Origin: Legionellales bacterium
GTDB lineage: Bacteria; Pseudomonadota; Gammaproteobacteria; Berkiellales; Berkiellaceae
DNA: 64,000 nucleotides
Direction: 5' to 3'
NCBI GenBank assembly: GCA_002708265.1
Contig: PANA01000004.1
Location: 1-64,000, forward strand
The position numbers and the translations under genes are program-made. Below, in pieces: positions 38,288 through 47,782 of the stretch (the stretch's first letter is position 1; each line of letters starts with the position of its first letter). The notes under the pieces are model-generated. The model was not told where the DNA came from. It saw only the letters and a program-made list of their open reading frames with translations, and made no database searches.

Positions 38288-39606
38288 AGACCTTCAGCAC
38301 CTTGATGAGAGCCCCTAAATGTCAGGGGCTTTTTTATGCCCTCCAAGACATCATTTCCCTCAACAATATAATACTGAAAATCGCTAACAGTCTGTGCCCC
38401 TAAACCTTCTTTCATAAGAGCATAAAGGTCCTGAGCGTTAACAGCCTCTCTGGGTAAATTACGGGTAAAACTATCTAATCTGTCTTGAGTGATAACGCCT
38501 TCTTGAAGCCATCGTCGAATGAGAAGGTGGGTGGCCAAAGTAAGATTAATGTTTGAACCTGACAGAAAAGTTTCATATGAGGAGAGACCTTCAAATGAGC
38601 TTTTATAACTCTTTATATGTTCGTCAATGATCTTACTGCTCTCGAATGGGCTGAAAATAGATGAATAATTTAGCATAAGAGCATAGAAATCTGTTAAACC
38701 TTCCATGAAGGGAGCTACTACAGAGGCATCATCAAGTTCCAGTGAGTGAACTTGGAGCCGATCATGTCCTAATGCATAGTGAGTTAATTCATGCACAAGC
38801 GATAGCTTATAAAGAGACTTCCTAAAGTCATTATCAGGAATTGAAGAGAAGATAGTTATGTCTTCGAGATTCAAGCCTCTTATGCCGGCAATATTTTTTG
38901 TGTATATCAAATTAATGCTTTTGTTTTTTAATTCGATCGAAAAGAAATCTTCAATATTTCTTTTCGATTCTTTAATTGTCGATATTAATTCAGGTGTCCA
39001 GCCATCCACATCAAGGTTACGGTCAATTCGAAGAAGTAAGTCTCGCACCTGATAGGTTGAAAAATTTCCTCCTAGCATGTAAGAGGCAGATAGATTATTG
39101 GCTGTGTATACAACGTCGTTGCTGGGATATACTTTTAATGCACCAGGATTGGAAAAATAAATCCTATGTTTTAGATAGGAAAGTTCATTGCCTGGTTTGG
39201 GTATCAGATAAGAAGTGGGGAAAACAAAAAAACTTGAATTAAAATAAGGGACTAAAGGTGTCTTTGGTTCTTCTTCGACCGGGAAATGATTTTTAAAAGT
39301 AAAAAAGCTTTTCGATCCACATACCGTTTTGAACCCGCCGTCTAGTTTTTCAATGTTGAAGTCTGTATCAAACTCTAAAGTTGAAGAGGGGATTGAGGGG
39401 GACCTTTTAGGGAGAAATATAGTGGCCGTTGAGTCAGGTTTACAAGGTATTTTGCTTTCGATAATGATGTGTTTTTGCTTGTTTCTATCCGAAAAATATA
39501 TTTCATGTCTGACTTCAAGCTCCTGATCTGCAGAAGATCCTGAAGCCAACATGAAAATAAAAAATGCAAAAAAAACTAAGGTAATTGTTTTACCATGTGT
39601 AACCAA
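38284..39606 (-). CDS. Secreted M61-like zinc metallopeptidase (paralogue B)
   Basis: The product is 440 residues. Its first 26 residues (TITLVFFAFFIFMLASGSSA) form a signal peptide. The zinc motif HELTH lies at 272-276 and the probable third ligand Glu302 is in EGLTDFYAL. It resembles paralogue A in motif order and in the C-terminal region (RLDSFTRNLP, LGAQTVSDFQ, VEGNDVLEG), but overall divergence is high. It overlaps the stop of the upstream small gene by 17 bases, so the two are translationally coupled. An enzyme made together with a small leader-bearing protein could mature, degrade or neutralise it; this is inference. It is convergent with membrane paralogue 2, its stop overlapping that gene by four bases. 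Confidence 0.78.
   Translation of the reverse strand: MVTHGKTITLVFFAFFIFMLASGSSADQELEVRHEIYFSDRNKQKHIIIESKIPCKPDSTATIFLPKRSPSIPSSTLEFDTDFNIEKLDGGFKTVCGSKSFFTFKNHFPVEEEPKTPLVPYFNSSFFVFPTSYLIPKPGNELSYLKHRIYFSNPGALKVYPSNDVVYTANNLSASYMLGGNFSTYQVRDLLLRIDRNLDVDGWTPELISTIKESKRNIEDFFSIELKNKSINLIYTKNIAGIRGLNLEDITIFSSIPDNDFRKSLYKLSLVHELTHYALGHDRLQVHSLELDDASVVAPFMEGLTDFYALMLNYSSIFSPFESSKIIDEHIKSYKSSFEGLSSYETFLSGSNINLTLATHLLIRRWLQEGVITQDRLDSFTRNLPREAVNAQDLYALMKEGLGAQTVSDFQYYIVEGNDVLEGIKKPLTFRGSHQGAEGL
38310..38336. terminator. Terminator after membrane paralogue 2
   Basis: AGCCCCT at 38310 pairs with AGGGGCT ending at 38330 around AAATGTC, followed by TTTTTA. It ends the plus-strand gene. It is read as codons near the C-terminus of the convergent peptidase gene. 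The T run is on the plus strand only. Confidence 0.85.
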
Positions 39607-39898
39607 TTTCAGTTCCTACAGAATATTCGTTAGACTTTGAGTTGTAAGTTGCTGTTGACGCTGAATAAAAGTTTTCACTTTTAATGTTGACGCCAGCGGA
39701 TACAGAATTGCCCTCTGAAGATGATGATTTTCCACGGACAAAGACGTTTCCAGTTGTTGGTGAAGAATTGAATTCTTTAAGATTTTCACGAACATTCGCT
39801 GGTACAGGGTCTTTATCGCCTGGAGGTTTTCCTGATGTTGCGTCGCTGTTTGTTGCCCCTGTGACAGCCACGCACTCCATATAGTTTAGCTCTTTCAT
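39590..39898 (-). CDS. Small protein with double-glycine-type leader
   Basis: The product is 102 residues starting at the ATG with AAGGA seven bases upstream. An ATG two codons earlier abuts that site and is less likely. The first 15 residues, MKELNYMECVAVTGA, fit the double-glycine leader of exported peptides, counting back from the cut after Ala15: Leu at -12, Glu at -8, Val at -4, Gly at -2, Ala at -1. Such leaders are cut by C39-peptidase ABC exporters; none is in this window. The mature part has a polar stretch rich in Pro, Asp and Ser. It then alternates polar and hydrophobic residues (SVSAGVNIKS...YSVGTEIGYTW) and ends in Trp, suggesting beta structure. It is the first gene of a two-gene unit with the M61-like peptidase. 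Confidence 0.7.
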   Translation of the reverse strand: MKELNYMECVAVTGATNSDATSGKPPGDKDPVPANVRENLKEFNSSPTTGNVFVRGKSSSSEGNSVSAGVNIKSENFYSASTATYNSKSNEYSVGTEIGYTW

Positions 39899-39967
39899 AT
39901 CCATTTCCTTGAGATTTTCAGTAAAAATGCCGGGGCCATTATACAGGCATTTCTATGCATCGCAACT

Positions 39968-42802
39968 TTAGGACTTTTTCTTTGCCTTATTATCTAAAAG
40001 CTTTTTCAAAAACTGACCAGTAAAAGAGTGTTGTTCTTTTGCAACTTGTTGAGGCGTTCCTTCGACAATAAGTTGACCACCACCAGATCCCCCTTCAGGG
40101 CCAAGATCAACAATCCAGTCTGCTGTTTTAATAACATCTAAGTTATGTTCAATAACGACAATGGTGTTGCCTTTATCTCTTAGAGAGTCTAAAACCTCTA
40201 GCAACTGTTGAACATCGTGGAAATGGAGTCCTGTTGTCGGCTCATCTAAGATATACAAAGTTTTTCCTGTATCCCGACGAGATAGCTCTTTGGATAGTTT
40301 GATTCGCTGTGCTTCACCACCTGAGAGAGTGGTTGCGCTTTGTCCCAGCTTTAAGTACCCCAGCCCAACATCTTGAAGGGTCTTGAGCTTGTTTTTAATG
40401 GCCGGGATAGCATCGAAAAACTCGAAAGCGTCATCAACCGTCATTTCTAAAACATCATGTATACTTTTTTCTTTGTAATATATCTCTAATGTTTCACGAT
40501 TGTATCGCTTACCTTGGCAGACATCACAAATAACATAAACATCAGACAGAAAGTGCATCTCTACCTTGATAAGGCCGTCACCTTGGCAAGCTTCACACCG
40601 GCCGCCTCTAACATTAAAACTAAAGCGTCCAGGCTTGTAGCCGCGGGTTCTTGCTTCATTCGTTTCAGAAAAAATAGAACGGATAGGCGTCAACAACCCC
40701 GTATAGGTAGCGGCATTCGAGCGAGGTGTTCGACCGATAGGGCTTTGGTTGATGTTGATGACTTTGTCTAAGTGTTCAAGTCCTTCTATCCCTTCGCAGG
40801 GTGACGCTTGGACTAAGCTTGCTCGGTTTAAACGGTGAGCAGCATGTGGGAAAAGGGTGTGATTGATTAAAGTTGACTTGCCCGAGCCAGATACACCTGT
40901 GACACAAGTAAACAGACCAACCGGTAGAGCAACTTCAATATTTTGAAGATTATTACCGGTAGCGCCTATCACTTTTATCCATTTATCAGTAGGTTCCTTC
41001 GGTTTAGTGCTGAGCTGAATACTCTTCTTACCAGACAAATATTGACCGGTCAGAGAGTTTGAGTTCATGACTTCACTGGGGGTGCCTTCTGCTACAATGC
41101 TTCCACCGCCTGAGCCAGCGCGTGGTCCAATGTCTAAAACATGATCGGCAGCCATGATAGCGTCTTCATCATGCTCGACAACAATCACAGTGTTGCCCAA
41201 GTCTCTTAGTCGTTTTAATGTTCCTAATAGCTTTTCATTATCACGTTGATGAAGTCCAATTGAGGGCTCATCCAAAACGTACATGACGCCAACTAGGCCG
41301 GCCCCAATTTGACTCGCTAAACGAATACGTTGCGCTTCACCACCTGACAGCGTGTCAGCTGAACGTGAAAGCGTTAAATAAGACAAACCAATGTCTACTA
41401 GAAAGTGTAGGCGGTGCTTAATTTCTTTGATAATTTTTTCAGCAATTTGTGCCTGAGTCCCTTCCAGCTCGATGGTTTCAAAAAAGGTGAATAAATCACC
41501 GATCGGTTGCGCTGTCAAAGAGGGAAGATTTCTGTTTACAATAAATACATTGCGGGCTTGCTCTTTAATTCTTTGGCCGTCACAGGCATTACACGCAGAG
41601 GTGCTAATATACTGAGATAACTCGTCTCGGACTGCTTCTGAGTCTGTGTCACGATAGCGGCGAGCCAACATCGGGATGACGCCTTCAAAAGGCTTGCGAC
41701 GAATAACTTCCGCTTTATCATGCAGACCCCGAAAGGCAATTTCTGAGTTTTTACTCCCGTGAAGAAGAATGTTTTGATGTTCTTCACTCAAGGCTTCAAA
41801 CGGGGTTTTTAAGTCAAAACCGTAATGCTCTGCTACGTCCTCGAGCATTCGAAAATAATAAGGGTTTCGGCGATCCCAACCAGCAATAGCACCTGAGGCA
41901 AGCGTCAGAGAAGGTTGACGAACCACGAGCTCTGGAGAAAAGTATTCCATTACCCCTAGACCATCACATTCCGGGCACGCACCGGCAGGATTGTTAAATG
42001 AAAACAGTCGAGGCTCTAGCTCCTCAATACTATAACCACACTCTTGGCACGCATATCGTGAAGAGAAGGTCATATCAATGCTGTCATCATGCATGCCTTT
42101 GACATAGGCAAGCCCATCGCCGAGCTGTAAAGTCGTCTCAAATGAGTCTGCGATTCGGGTCTGAGCATTCGCCCGCACTTTTAAGCGATCGACAACCACT
42201 TCTACATGATGCGCCTTCTTAGGATCGAGAGGAGGAATATCATCTAATTCAACGACTTCTCCATCTACACGGGCTCGGATATAACCAGATGCCTGTAGAC
42301 GCTCAAATAATTGTTTATGCTCTCCCTTACGACCCCGAACAACTGGGGCCAATAACAAAATTGCAGTGTCTTCTGGTAAAGCCAACACGGCATCGGTCAT
42401 TTGAGAGACGGTTTGAGCCGCTAAAGGTAAATCATGCTTAGGACACCGAGGTTCACCAGCGCGTGCGTAAAGCAGTCTTAAATAATCATATATCTCAGTG
42501 ATAGTACCGACGGTGGAACGAGGATTGTGTGAGGTGGTTTTTTGCTCAATGGAGATAGCAGGAGATAAGCCTTCAATATGATCAACATCTGGCTTGTCCA
42601 TTAAGGACAAGAACTGGCGAGCGTAAGCAGATAAAGATTCAACGTAACGCCGCTGTCCCTCAGCGTACAAGGTATCAAACGCTAAAGAAGACTTACCAGA
42701 GCCGGATAAGCCAGTGATCACAATAAGCTTATCGCGAGGCAAATCGCAGTCAATGGATTTGAGGTTGTGTGTTCTAGCCCCTCGAATCGCTATTGTGTCC
42801 AC
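39968..42802 (-). CDS. uvrA: Excinuclease ABC subunit A
   Basis: UvrA is the damage-recognition ATPase of nucleotide excision repair. The product is 944 residues (E. coli 940). It has the first Walker [28 protein letters not shown], one zinc module with [21 protein letters not shown]...CPECDG, signature [12 protein letters not shown], the second Walker [16 protein letters not shown], the second zinc module CEACQGDG...CDVCQGKRY, and a second [12 protein letters not shown] saw no clear LexA box upstream. It is divergent from the MFS gene, giving the uvrA-MFS-ssb order known from Pseudomonas. Confidence 0.99.
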   Translation of the reverse strand: MDTIAIRGARTHNLKSIDCDLPRDKLIVITGLSGSGKSSLAFDTLYAEGQRRYVESLSAYARQFLSLMDKPDVDHIEGLSPAISIEQKTTSHNPRSTVGTITEIYDYLRLLYARAGEPRCPKHDLPLAAQTVSQMTDAVLALPEDTAILLLAPVVRGRKGEHKQLFERLQASGYIRARVDGEVVELDDIPPLDPKKAHHVEVVVDRLKVRANAQTRIADSFETTLQLGDGLAYVKGMHDDSIDMTFSSRYACQECGYSIEELEPRLFSFNNPAGACPECDGLGVMEYFSPELVVRQPSLTLASGAIAGWDRRNPYYFRMLEDVAEHYGFDLKTPFEALSEEHQNILLHGSKNSEIAFRGLHDKAEVIRRKPFEGVIPMLARRYRDTDSEAVRDELSQYISTSACNACDGQRIKEQARNVFIVNRNLPSLTAQPIGDLFTFFETIELEGTQAQIAEKIIKEIKHRLHFLVDIGLSYLTLSRSADTLSGGEAQRIRLASQIGAGLVGVMYVLDEPSIGLHQRDNEKLLGTLKRLRDLGNTVIVVEHDEDAIMAADHVLDIGPRAGSGGGSIVAEGTPSEVMNSNSLTGQYLSGKKSIQLSTKPKEPTDKWIKVIGATGNNLQNIEVALPVGLFTCVTGVSGSGKSTLINHTLFPHAAHRLNRASLVQASPCEGIEGLEHLDKVININQSPIGRTPRSNAATYTGLLTPIRSIFSETNEARTRGYKPGRFSFNVRGGRCEACQGDGLIKVEMHFLSDVYVICDVCQGKRYNRETLEIYYKEKSIHDVLEMTVDDAFEFFDAIPAIKNKLKTLQDVGLGYLKLGQSATTLSGGEAQRIKLSKELSRRDTGKTLYILDEPTTGLHFHDVQQLLEVLDSLRDKGNTIVVIEHNLDVIKTADWIVDLGPEGGSGGGQLIVEGTPQQVAKEQHSFTGQFLKKLLDNKAKKKS

Positions 42803-43016
42803 AATTCGCTCCTGTCAGAAAATTAAACCACCAATTTACCACAGCCAAGAATTTTCCGCTGCCTTCCCCCAGCCTTGATAATAAATCAGGCCAATCAATA
42901 AGTTTTCTATCTTACATATTCCTAGAGGGAGAGCTTCATTGTTAGCATCTTCAGCATAAACATGGATTTTCGAAAGGTTCTGTGGTCTCATATGCCTGGT
43001 ATAGAGGAGTTAGTTG

Positions 43017-44198
43017 ATGAGCACAATGCTTCCCCAAGAACGGGTCGCAACCGCCAGCATGTCTGCTGTGTATGCCTTTCGGATGCTTGGCCTGTTTATG
43101 GTGCTCCCAGTCCTTTCTCTACATGTCACTGATATAGAGCAAGCTACCCCTTTCTTAATTGGAACAGCACTAGGTGCCTATGGGCTAACCCAAGCCTTGC
43201 TTCAAATTCCATTTGGTATGCTGTCCGACCGATTTGGTCGTAAACCCGTTATTTTTACAGGGCTCTGCCTACTCATTCTAGGCTCCCTCATTGCTGCTTT
43301 CGCCCCAAATGTTTATTGGTTAATTCTAGGGCGAGCTCTTCAAGGGGCGGGTGCCGTTGGTGCAGTGTTATTGGCACTCCTATCAGATTTAACGCGAGAT
43401 GCCGTTAGAACTAAAGCAATGGCAGCTGTCGGAATTTCTATTGGTGCCGCGTTCTCTTTAGCGATGCTTGTTGGGCCTATTATTGATGCGGCCTTTGGGC
43501 TGCGCGCTATATTTTTGCTCTCTGCTGTTTTGGGGGCGGCGGGTATTGTAATGGTCAGTAAGGGGGTGAAAGCACCACCACTGAGCCAGCAATCATCCGA
43601 AAGAGCCACCACCGGTATTTTAACGATTCTTAAAGATAAGGTGCTATTACGACTTTCTTTATCTATCGCGTGTCTACACGCGACTTTAACGATACTTTTC
43701 TTGCAACTGCCCTGGCAAATACGGGGTTATTTTGACGAGGGCAGTGTTAACTTGTGGCAGCTATATTTGCCCGTTATGTTTATTGCCGTACTTTTTTTGA
43801 GACCTTTGCTGAAAACCACGCAGCAGATAGAACGCTCACCTCAGGTAATGCGCCTCGCGATAGTGGGGCTGGTGGTCGCTGAGTTGTTTATTGGGCTGGG
43901 CTCCCGACTATGGGTTCTCCTACTTGGAATGTTGGTCTTCTTTACGCTATTTAATTTACTAGAAGCCATGTTACCCTCTTTAGTGTCACGATTGGTCCCA
44001 CCACAAAGCAAAGGGGCTGCACTGGGTATCTACTCAACCAGTCAGTTCTTTGGCGTGTTTCTTGGGGGAACCATTGGTGGTCTGCTATTTCAACACTATG
44101 AAGGAATGGGCGTACTCGCAGGATGTATTGCCTGTGCACTGTTGTGGCAGCTAGGGTTAACTGGGTGGAAAATCTCCCCAAATATCAGTAGAGGATAA
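43017..44198 (+). CDS. MFS transporter (drug-efflux-like)
   Basis: The product is 393 residues with about twelve hydrophobic segments. Motif A of the major facilitator superfamily reads [14 protein letters not shown] near residue 66, and motif C-like glycine-rich stretches follow. Start ATG 43017 has GAGGAG seven bases upstream; a TTG one codon earlier is also open. Genes of this type occupy the place between uvrA and ssb in several gammaproteobacteria. The substrate cannot be predicted. Confidence 0.9.
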   Translation: MSTMLPQERVATASMSAVYAFRMLGLFMVLPVLSLHVTDIEQATPFLIGTALGAYGLTQALLQIPFGMLSDRFGRKPVIFTGLCLLILGSLIAAFAPNVYWLILGRALQGAGAVGAVLLALLSDLTRDAVRTKAMAAVGISIGAAFSLAMLVGPIIDAAFGLRAIFLLSAVLGAAGIVMVSKGVKAPPLSQQSSERATTGILTILKDKVLLRLSLSIACLHATLTILFLQLPWQIRGYFDEGSVNLWQLYLPVMFIAVLFLRPLLKTTQQIERSPQVMRLAIVGLVVAELFIGLGSRLWVLLLGMLVFFTLFNLLEAMLPSLVSRLVPPQSKGAALGIYSTSQFFGVFLGGTIGGLLFQHYEGMGVLAGCIACALLWQLGLTGWKISPNISRG

Positions 44199-44206
44199 AG
44201 GTTATT

Positions 44207-44662
44207 ATGGCGAGTCGTGGAATTAATAAAGTAATTTTAGTCGGAAATATTGGGGCAGATCCTGAAGTACGTTACATGCCAAGTGGTGGAGCAGTGGCTT
44301 CAGTAACACTCGCTACCAGCGAAACTTGGAAAGATAAGCAAACTGGCCAGAATCAAGAGCGTACAGAATGGCATCGAGTGGTATTTTTTAACCGCCTAGC
44401 AGAAGTGGTTGGGGAGTATTTGAGAAAGGGTGCTAAATTATATGTGGAAGGCAGCCTTAGAACTCGTAAATGGCAAGATAAGAGCGGAAACGACCGCTAC
44501 ACCACAGAGATTGTTGCTAGTGAAATGCAAATGCTAGACGGTAAAGGTGGCAACAACGCCGGTGCGCCTCCTGCACAATCACGCAATGCGCCTGCTTCAA
44601 ATAACGCACCAGAGCCATCAATGTCGTCTGATGCTGATTTTGATGATGATATTCCATTTTGA
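44207..44662 (+). CDS. ssb: Single-stranded DNA-binding protein
   Basis: SSB coats single-stranded DNA and recruits repair and replication proteins. The product is 151 residues. It has the OB fold ([33 protein letters not shown], then EWHRVVFF and [13 protein letters not shown]) up to about residue 110, a short disordered linker rich in Asn, Ala and Pro, and the acidic tip DFDDDIPF. It starts eight bases after the MFS stop and ends at a terminator. Confidence 0.98.
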   Translation: MASRGINKVILVGNIGADPEVRYMPSGGAVASVTLATSETWKDKQTGQNQERTEWHRVVFFNRLAEVVGEYLRKGAKLYVEGSLRTRKWQDKSGNDRYTTEIVASEMQMLDGKGGNNAGAPPAQSRNAPASNNAPEPSMSSDADFDDDIPF

Positions 44663-44697
44663 TCTCTATATAAAAATATAGAATATCAATAATATTC

Positions 44698-44736
44698 AAA
44701 ACCTCTTAGTGTGTAAAAACCTAAGAGGTTTTTTTA
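44698..44736 (+). terminator. Terminator after ssb
   Basis: AACCTCTTAG and CTAAGAGGTT form a ten-pair stem around a 10-12 base loop, followed by a run of T. The A run on the left could also serve the minus strand, but the Usp gene stop lies more than 100 bases away. Confidence 0.9.
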
Positions 44737-44854
44737 TTAATGAGCTATTTTCTGAGAAGGAATTAGATTCCTGGGTACAAGTTATATGCATATAACTATT
44801 CTTCACTCGCATTTATGCGGGAAAAAACAGGCTGTTCAAAAAGAAAGTAGTACT

Positions 44855-45706
44855 TTAGCGTAAAATGATCAAAGGAACATCGATCTTCTCTAGTACTTTA
44901 AGTGTTGTGCTGCCCACAAAAAGCTGTCTAATCATTGAGTGGCCAAAAGCTCCCATCATGACCAAATTAACCTGATTCTCAACTTGATATTGAATAATGG
45001 CGTCATGTGCTTTACCTTCCAATAAAGAAGAGGTGACGGTAAAGCCATTTTCTTTAAGACGATTGCTGGCAATATTAAATCTTTCTTCAAATGCCGTATC
45101 GCCATTTTTAATCGAAACTAGGTGGCAATGCAGACCATGCAATAATCCACCCTCAATAACCTTTTCTAATGCCCTGTCTGCCGAGCCACGACCATCGTAG
45201 GCAATCATGAATGAAGAGGGGGGTGAAAACTTATCTGGAACGATTAAGACAGGATGAGAAGCTTTGCGTAATAAGGTTTCAATATGTGAGCCTAGAGCTT
45301 TAAACTTACCCTCGTGTCCTGATCCTTTACGCCCCATCACAATAAAACGGGTTTTTTTATCAAGAGTACAAATGGCTTCAACAATGTCACCGTGCCGTTG
45401 GAGCTTTTCAATGTCCTCAATCCCCATCCCACGAGCGGTAGCGGCCATTGAGTCTAAAAGCTGATTTCCGAGTTGCATAGCGAGTTTATTCTTTTGCTCA
45501 TCAAGTTGGGCGATCTCGTCTAGTAGCTTAGACTGTGCCTCGAGGCCAATAGCGCCTGAATAATTGTCAGCTCCATGCTGATGATGCTTTTCAATGGTGT
45601 GGAGGAGCGTTAATGTTTTCATTAACTTTTTAGCCGCCCAAACACCCGCTTCAGTGACAGACTGTGTGATTGCCGATCCATCGATACAGGTAATAATTTT
45701 GTCCAT
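44855..45706 (-). CDS. Tandem-domain universal stress protein
   Basis: The product is 283 residues with two UspA folds, about 1-145 and 165-283. Each has an ATP-binding type G-X2-G-X9-G-S/T signature (VMGRKGSG...LGSH and MMGAFGHS...VGSTT). The architecture resembles E. coli UspE in size. It lies nine bases downstream of the SulP transporter gene on the same strand, and such SulP-Usp pairs occur elsewhere. It may modulate the transporter or act in stress survival; neither is shown here. Confidence 0.88.
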   Translation of the reverse strand: MDKIITCIDGSAITQSVTEAGVWAAKKLMKTLTLLHTIEKHHQHGADNYSGAIGLEAQSKLLDEIAQLDEQKNKLAMQLGNQLLDSMAATARGMGIEDIEKLQRHGDIVEAICTLDKKTRFIVMGRKGSGHEGKFKALGSHIETLLRKASHPVLIVPDKFSPPSSFMIAYDGRGSADRALEKVIEGGLLHGLHCHLVSIKNGDTAFEERFNIASNRLKENGFTVTSSLLEGKAHDAIIQYQVENQVNLVMMGAFGHSMIRQLFVGSTTLKVLEKIDVPLIILR

Positions 45707-45715
45707 TGCTCTTCC

Positions 45716-47200
45716 TTAGTGTCCACCCAACAGTTTTTCAACTTCATCAGGATCGTTATGAGCGCCAAATTTGTCGACAACTGTCTCTGTCGCTTCATTC
45801 ATGCCTATTATCTTAACAGTCGCCCCTTCTCTTCGAAACTTGAGAACCACTTTGTCTAGAGAAGAAACCGATGTAATGTCCCAAAAATGCGCATGTGTTA
45901 AGTCTATGACAACCTGACTAACCGCTTCATCAAAATCAAAGTAGTCAATAAATTGTTCAGAAGAGGCAAAAAAGACTTGCCCAATGACTTCATAGGTCCG
46001 AATATCGCTAGTTAGATGTGACTTAACTGCCATAAAGCGTCCTATCTTGTTCGCAAAGAACAAGGTCGCAAGTAATACACCTACTAGCACACCTATGGCT
46101 AAATTGTGTGTCACTACGACAACAGAGACAGTAGAGAGCATAACAATGTTGGTGGATAGCGGATGTTTTCTTAGGTTAATGATTGAAGACCAAGAAAAGG
46201 TTCCGATAGACACCATAATCATAACAGCGACCAATGCGGCCATCGGAATTTGTTTGAGCCACTGATCTAAAAAGACCACCAGTACCAGTAAAAATGCACC
46301 AGCCCAGAAGGTGGATAGTCGACCACGTCCTCCTGATTTAACGTTAATGATAGACTGTCCTATCATTGCACATCCCGCCATTCCCCCGAAAAGCCCGGCG
46401 CCGATATTCGCAATGCCTTGTCCTTTGCATTCTCTATTACGATTGGTGCGGGTATCCGTTAAATCATCAACTATCGTGGCGGTCATCATGGACTCAAGTA
46501 AACCAACAACTGCTAAGCCTATTGAGTAGGGAAAAATAATACCTAACGTCTCAAAGTTCATTGGAACTTGGGGCCATAAGAATATCGGTAAGGTATCAGG
46601 GAGCTCACCCATGTCGCCTACAGTACGAATATCTAATCCGAGATACATAGAGACAATTGTTAAACTGACAATACAAACCAAAGGAGAAGGGATACTCTTA
46701 CCAATTAGTGGAAGATATGGAAACAAATATATAATGCCTAAGCCTGCCGCTGTCATAGCATAGACATGCCAGGTGACATCAATAAGTTCAGGCAGTTGGG
46801 CCATAAATATTAGTAATGCCAAAGCATTCACAAACCCAGTAACCACTGAGCGTGAAACAAAGCGCATTAACTCCCCTAATCTCAGAAAGCCAGCCAGAAT
46901 TTGCAGTACGCCAGTCAACAAAGTGGCGGCGAGTAAGTATTGAAGTCCATAGTCCTTTACTAGCGTGACCATCAAGAGCGCCATTGCTCCAGTTGCCGCT
47001 GATATCATGCCTGGACGCCCGCCTACTATGGCGATGATAACGGCAATACAGAATGAGGCATATAAGCCTACCTTGGGATCCACCCCTGCGATAATAGAAA
47101 AAGCGATGGCCTCTGGCACTAGCGCTAGTGCGACAACTGTTCCGGAAAGCAGGTCTGCGCGAATATTAGAAAACCATTCTGATTTGATTGTTTCAAGCAT
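45716..47200 (-). CDS. SulP-family inorganic anion transporter with STAS domain
   Basis: The product is 494 residues from ATG 47200, chosen because AAGG lies eight bases upstream and the protein then begins MLETIKSEWFSNIRADLLSGTVVALALVPEAIAFS, the usual SulP opening. A longer frame back to 47389 adds non-conserved residues. About ten to twelve hydrophobic segments follow. From about residue 400 comes a STAS domain with VVIDLTHAHFWDITSVSSLD. Substrates in the family are sulfate, bicarbonate and other anions; the pairing with a Usp gene and the BicA-like look favour bicarbonate, but this is weak. It is divergent from the VOC gene. Confidence 0.9.
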   Translation of the reverse strand: MLETIKSEWFSNIRADLLSGTVVALALVPEAIAFSIIAGVDPKVGLYASFCIAVIIAIVGGRPGMISAATGAMALLMVTLVKDYGLQYLLAATLLTGVLQILAGFLRLGELMRFVSRSVVTGFVNALALLIFMAQLPELIDVTWHVYAMTAAGLGIIYLFPYLPLIGKSIPSPLVCIVSLTIVSMYLGLDIRTVGDMGELPDTLPIFLWPQVPMNFETLGIIFPYSIGLAVVGLLESMMTATIVDDLTDTRTNRNRECKGQGIANIGAGLFGGMAGCAMIGQSIINVKSGGRGRLSTFWAGAFLLVLVVFLDQWLKQIPMAALVAVMIMVSIGTFSWSSIINLRKHPLSTNIVMLSTVSVVVVTHNLAIGVLVGVLLATLFFANKIGRFMAVKSHLTSDIRTYEVIGQVFFASSEQFIDYFDFDEAVSQVVIDLTHAHFWDITSVSSLDKVVLKFRREGATVKIIGMNEATETVVDKFGAHNDPDEVEKLLGGH

Positions 47201-47393
47201 GCTAATAGCCTTGAGTTTAGGACTCGGAGTCAATAGAAAAGAGTTAGTTAACCAAGCGTTTTGAAGAAGTCTATGAGGATAGTATAACTGATTTGAATCT
47301 TCACATACGGGTAAATAGGAAAGTGAGATTAATTGATGAGATAGAAAAACCTTGAGAGAATAGCGTAAAGAATTATTTGACGGAGTCATCTTA

Positions 47394-47780
47394 GTGGAAT
47401 TTTCTCATACCATTATATATGTTCAAAATGTTGAAAAAACAATGCGATTTTATGTTGAAGCGTTTGGTTTTGAAGGTATTTTTGTTCACGAAAGTGGGTT
47501 GTATGGTGAACTAGAAACGGGTGGTACTAAGCTGGCTTTTGCCGGGGAATCAATGGCAGAAACGAATTTTACAGTGCCGATTGTGCCGAATCGTCCCAAA
47601 TCAGATCCTGCAGGTATGGAGCTGGTCTTTACAGTTGATAACGTAAGTGATGCCTATGAGACAGCAGTTAGTAAAGGTGCGGCTCCTTTATCTGAACCGG
47701 TACAAAAGCCCTGGGGGCAAGTTGTCGCCTATGTTCGTGACATCAATGGTGTATTAATTGAGTTAGCTTCAAGGATGTAG
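47394..47780 (+). CDS. VOC (glyoxalase/bleomycin-resistance fold) family protein
   Basis: The product is 128 residues from a GTG start with ACGGAG eight bases upstream. The paired beta-alpha-beta-beta-beta units are visible: HTIIYVQNVEKTMRFYVEAFGFE near the start, and ELVFTVDNVSDAYETAVSKGA with GQVVAYVRDINGVLIEL near the end. Possible metal ligands are His5, Glu53-type and the final Glu. The substrate is unknown. An APH-type kinase gene starts two bases after its stop, so the two form an operon. Confidence 0.85.
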   Translation: MEFSHTIIYVQNVEKTMRFYVEAFGFEGIFVHESGLYGELETGGTKLAFAGESMAETNFTVPIVPNRPKSDPAGMELVFTVDNVSDAYETAVSKGAAPLSEPVQKPWGQVVAYVRDINGVLIELASRM

Positions 47781-47782
47781 GT

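Noticed and set aside
42803..43016. LexA (SOS) box upstream of uvrA
   Set aside because: CTGT and ACAG half-sites are present, but far more than the required eight bases apart.
47201..47389. N-terminal extension of the SulP protein
   Set aside because: The extra 63 residues are not conserved in character. The ATG at 47200 has a ribosome binding site and gives the usual opening.
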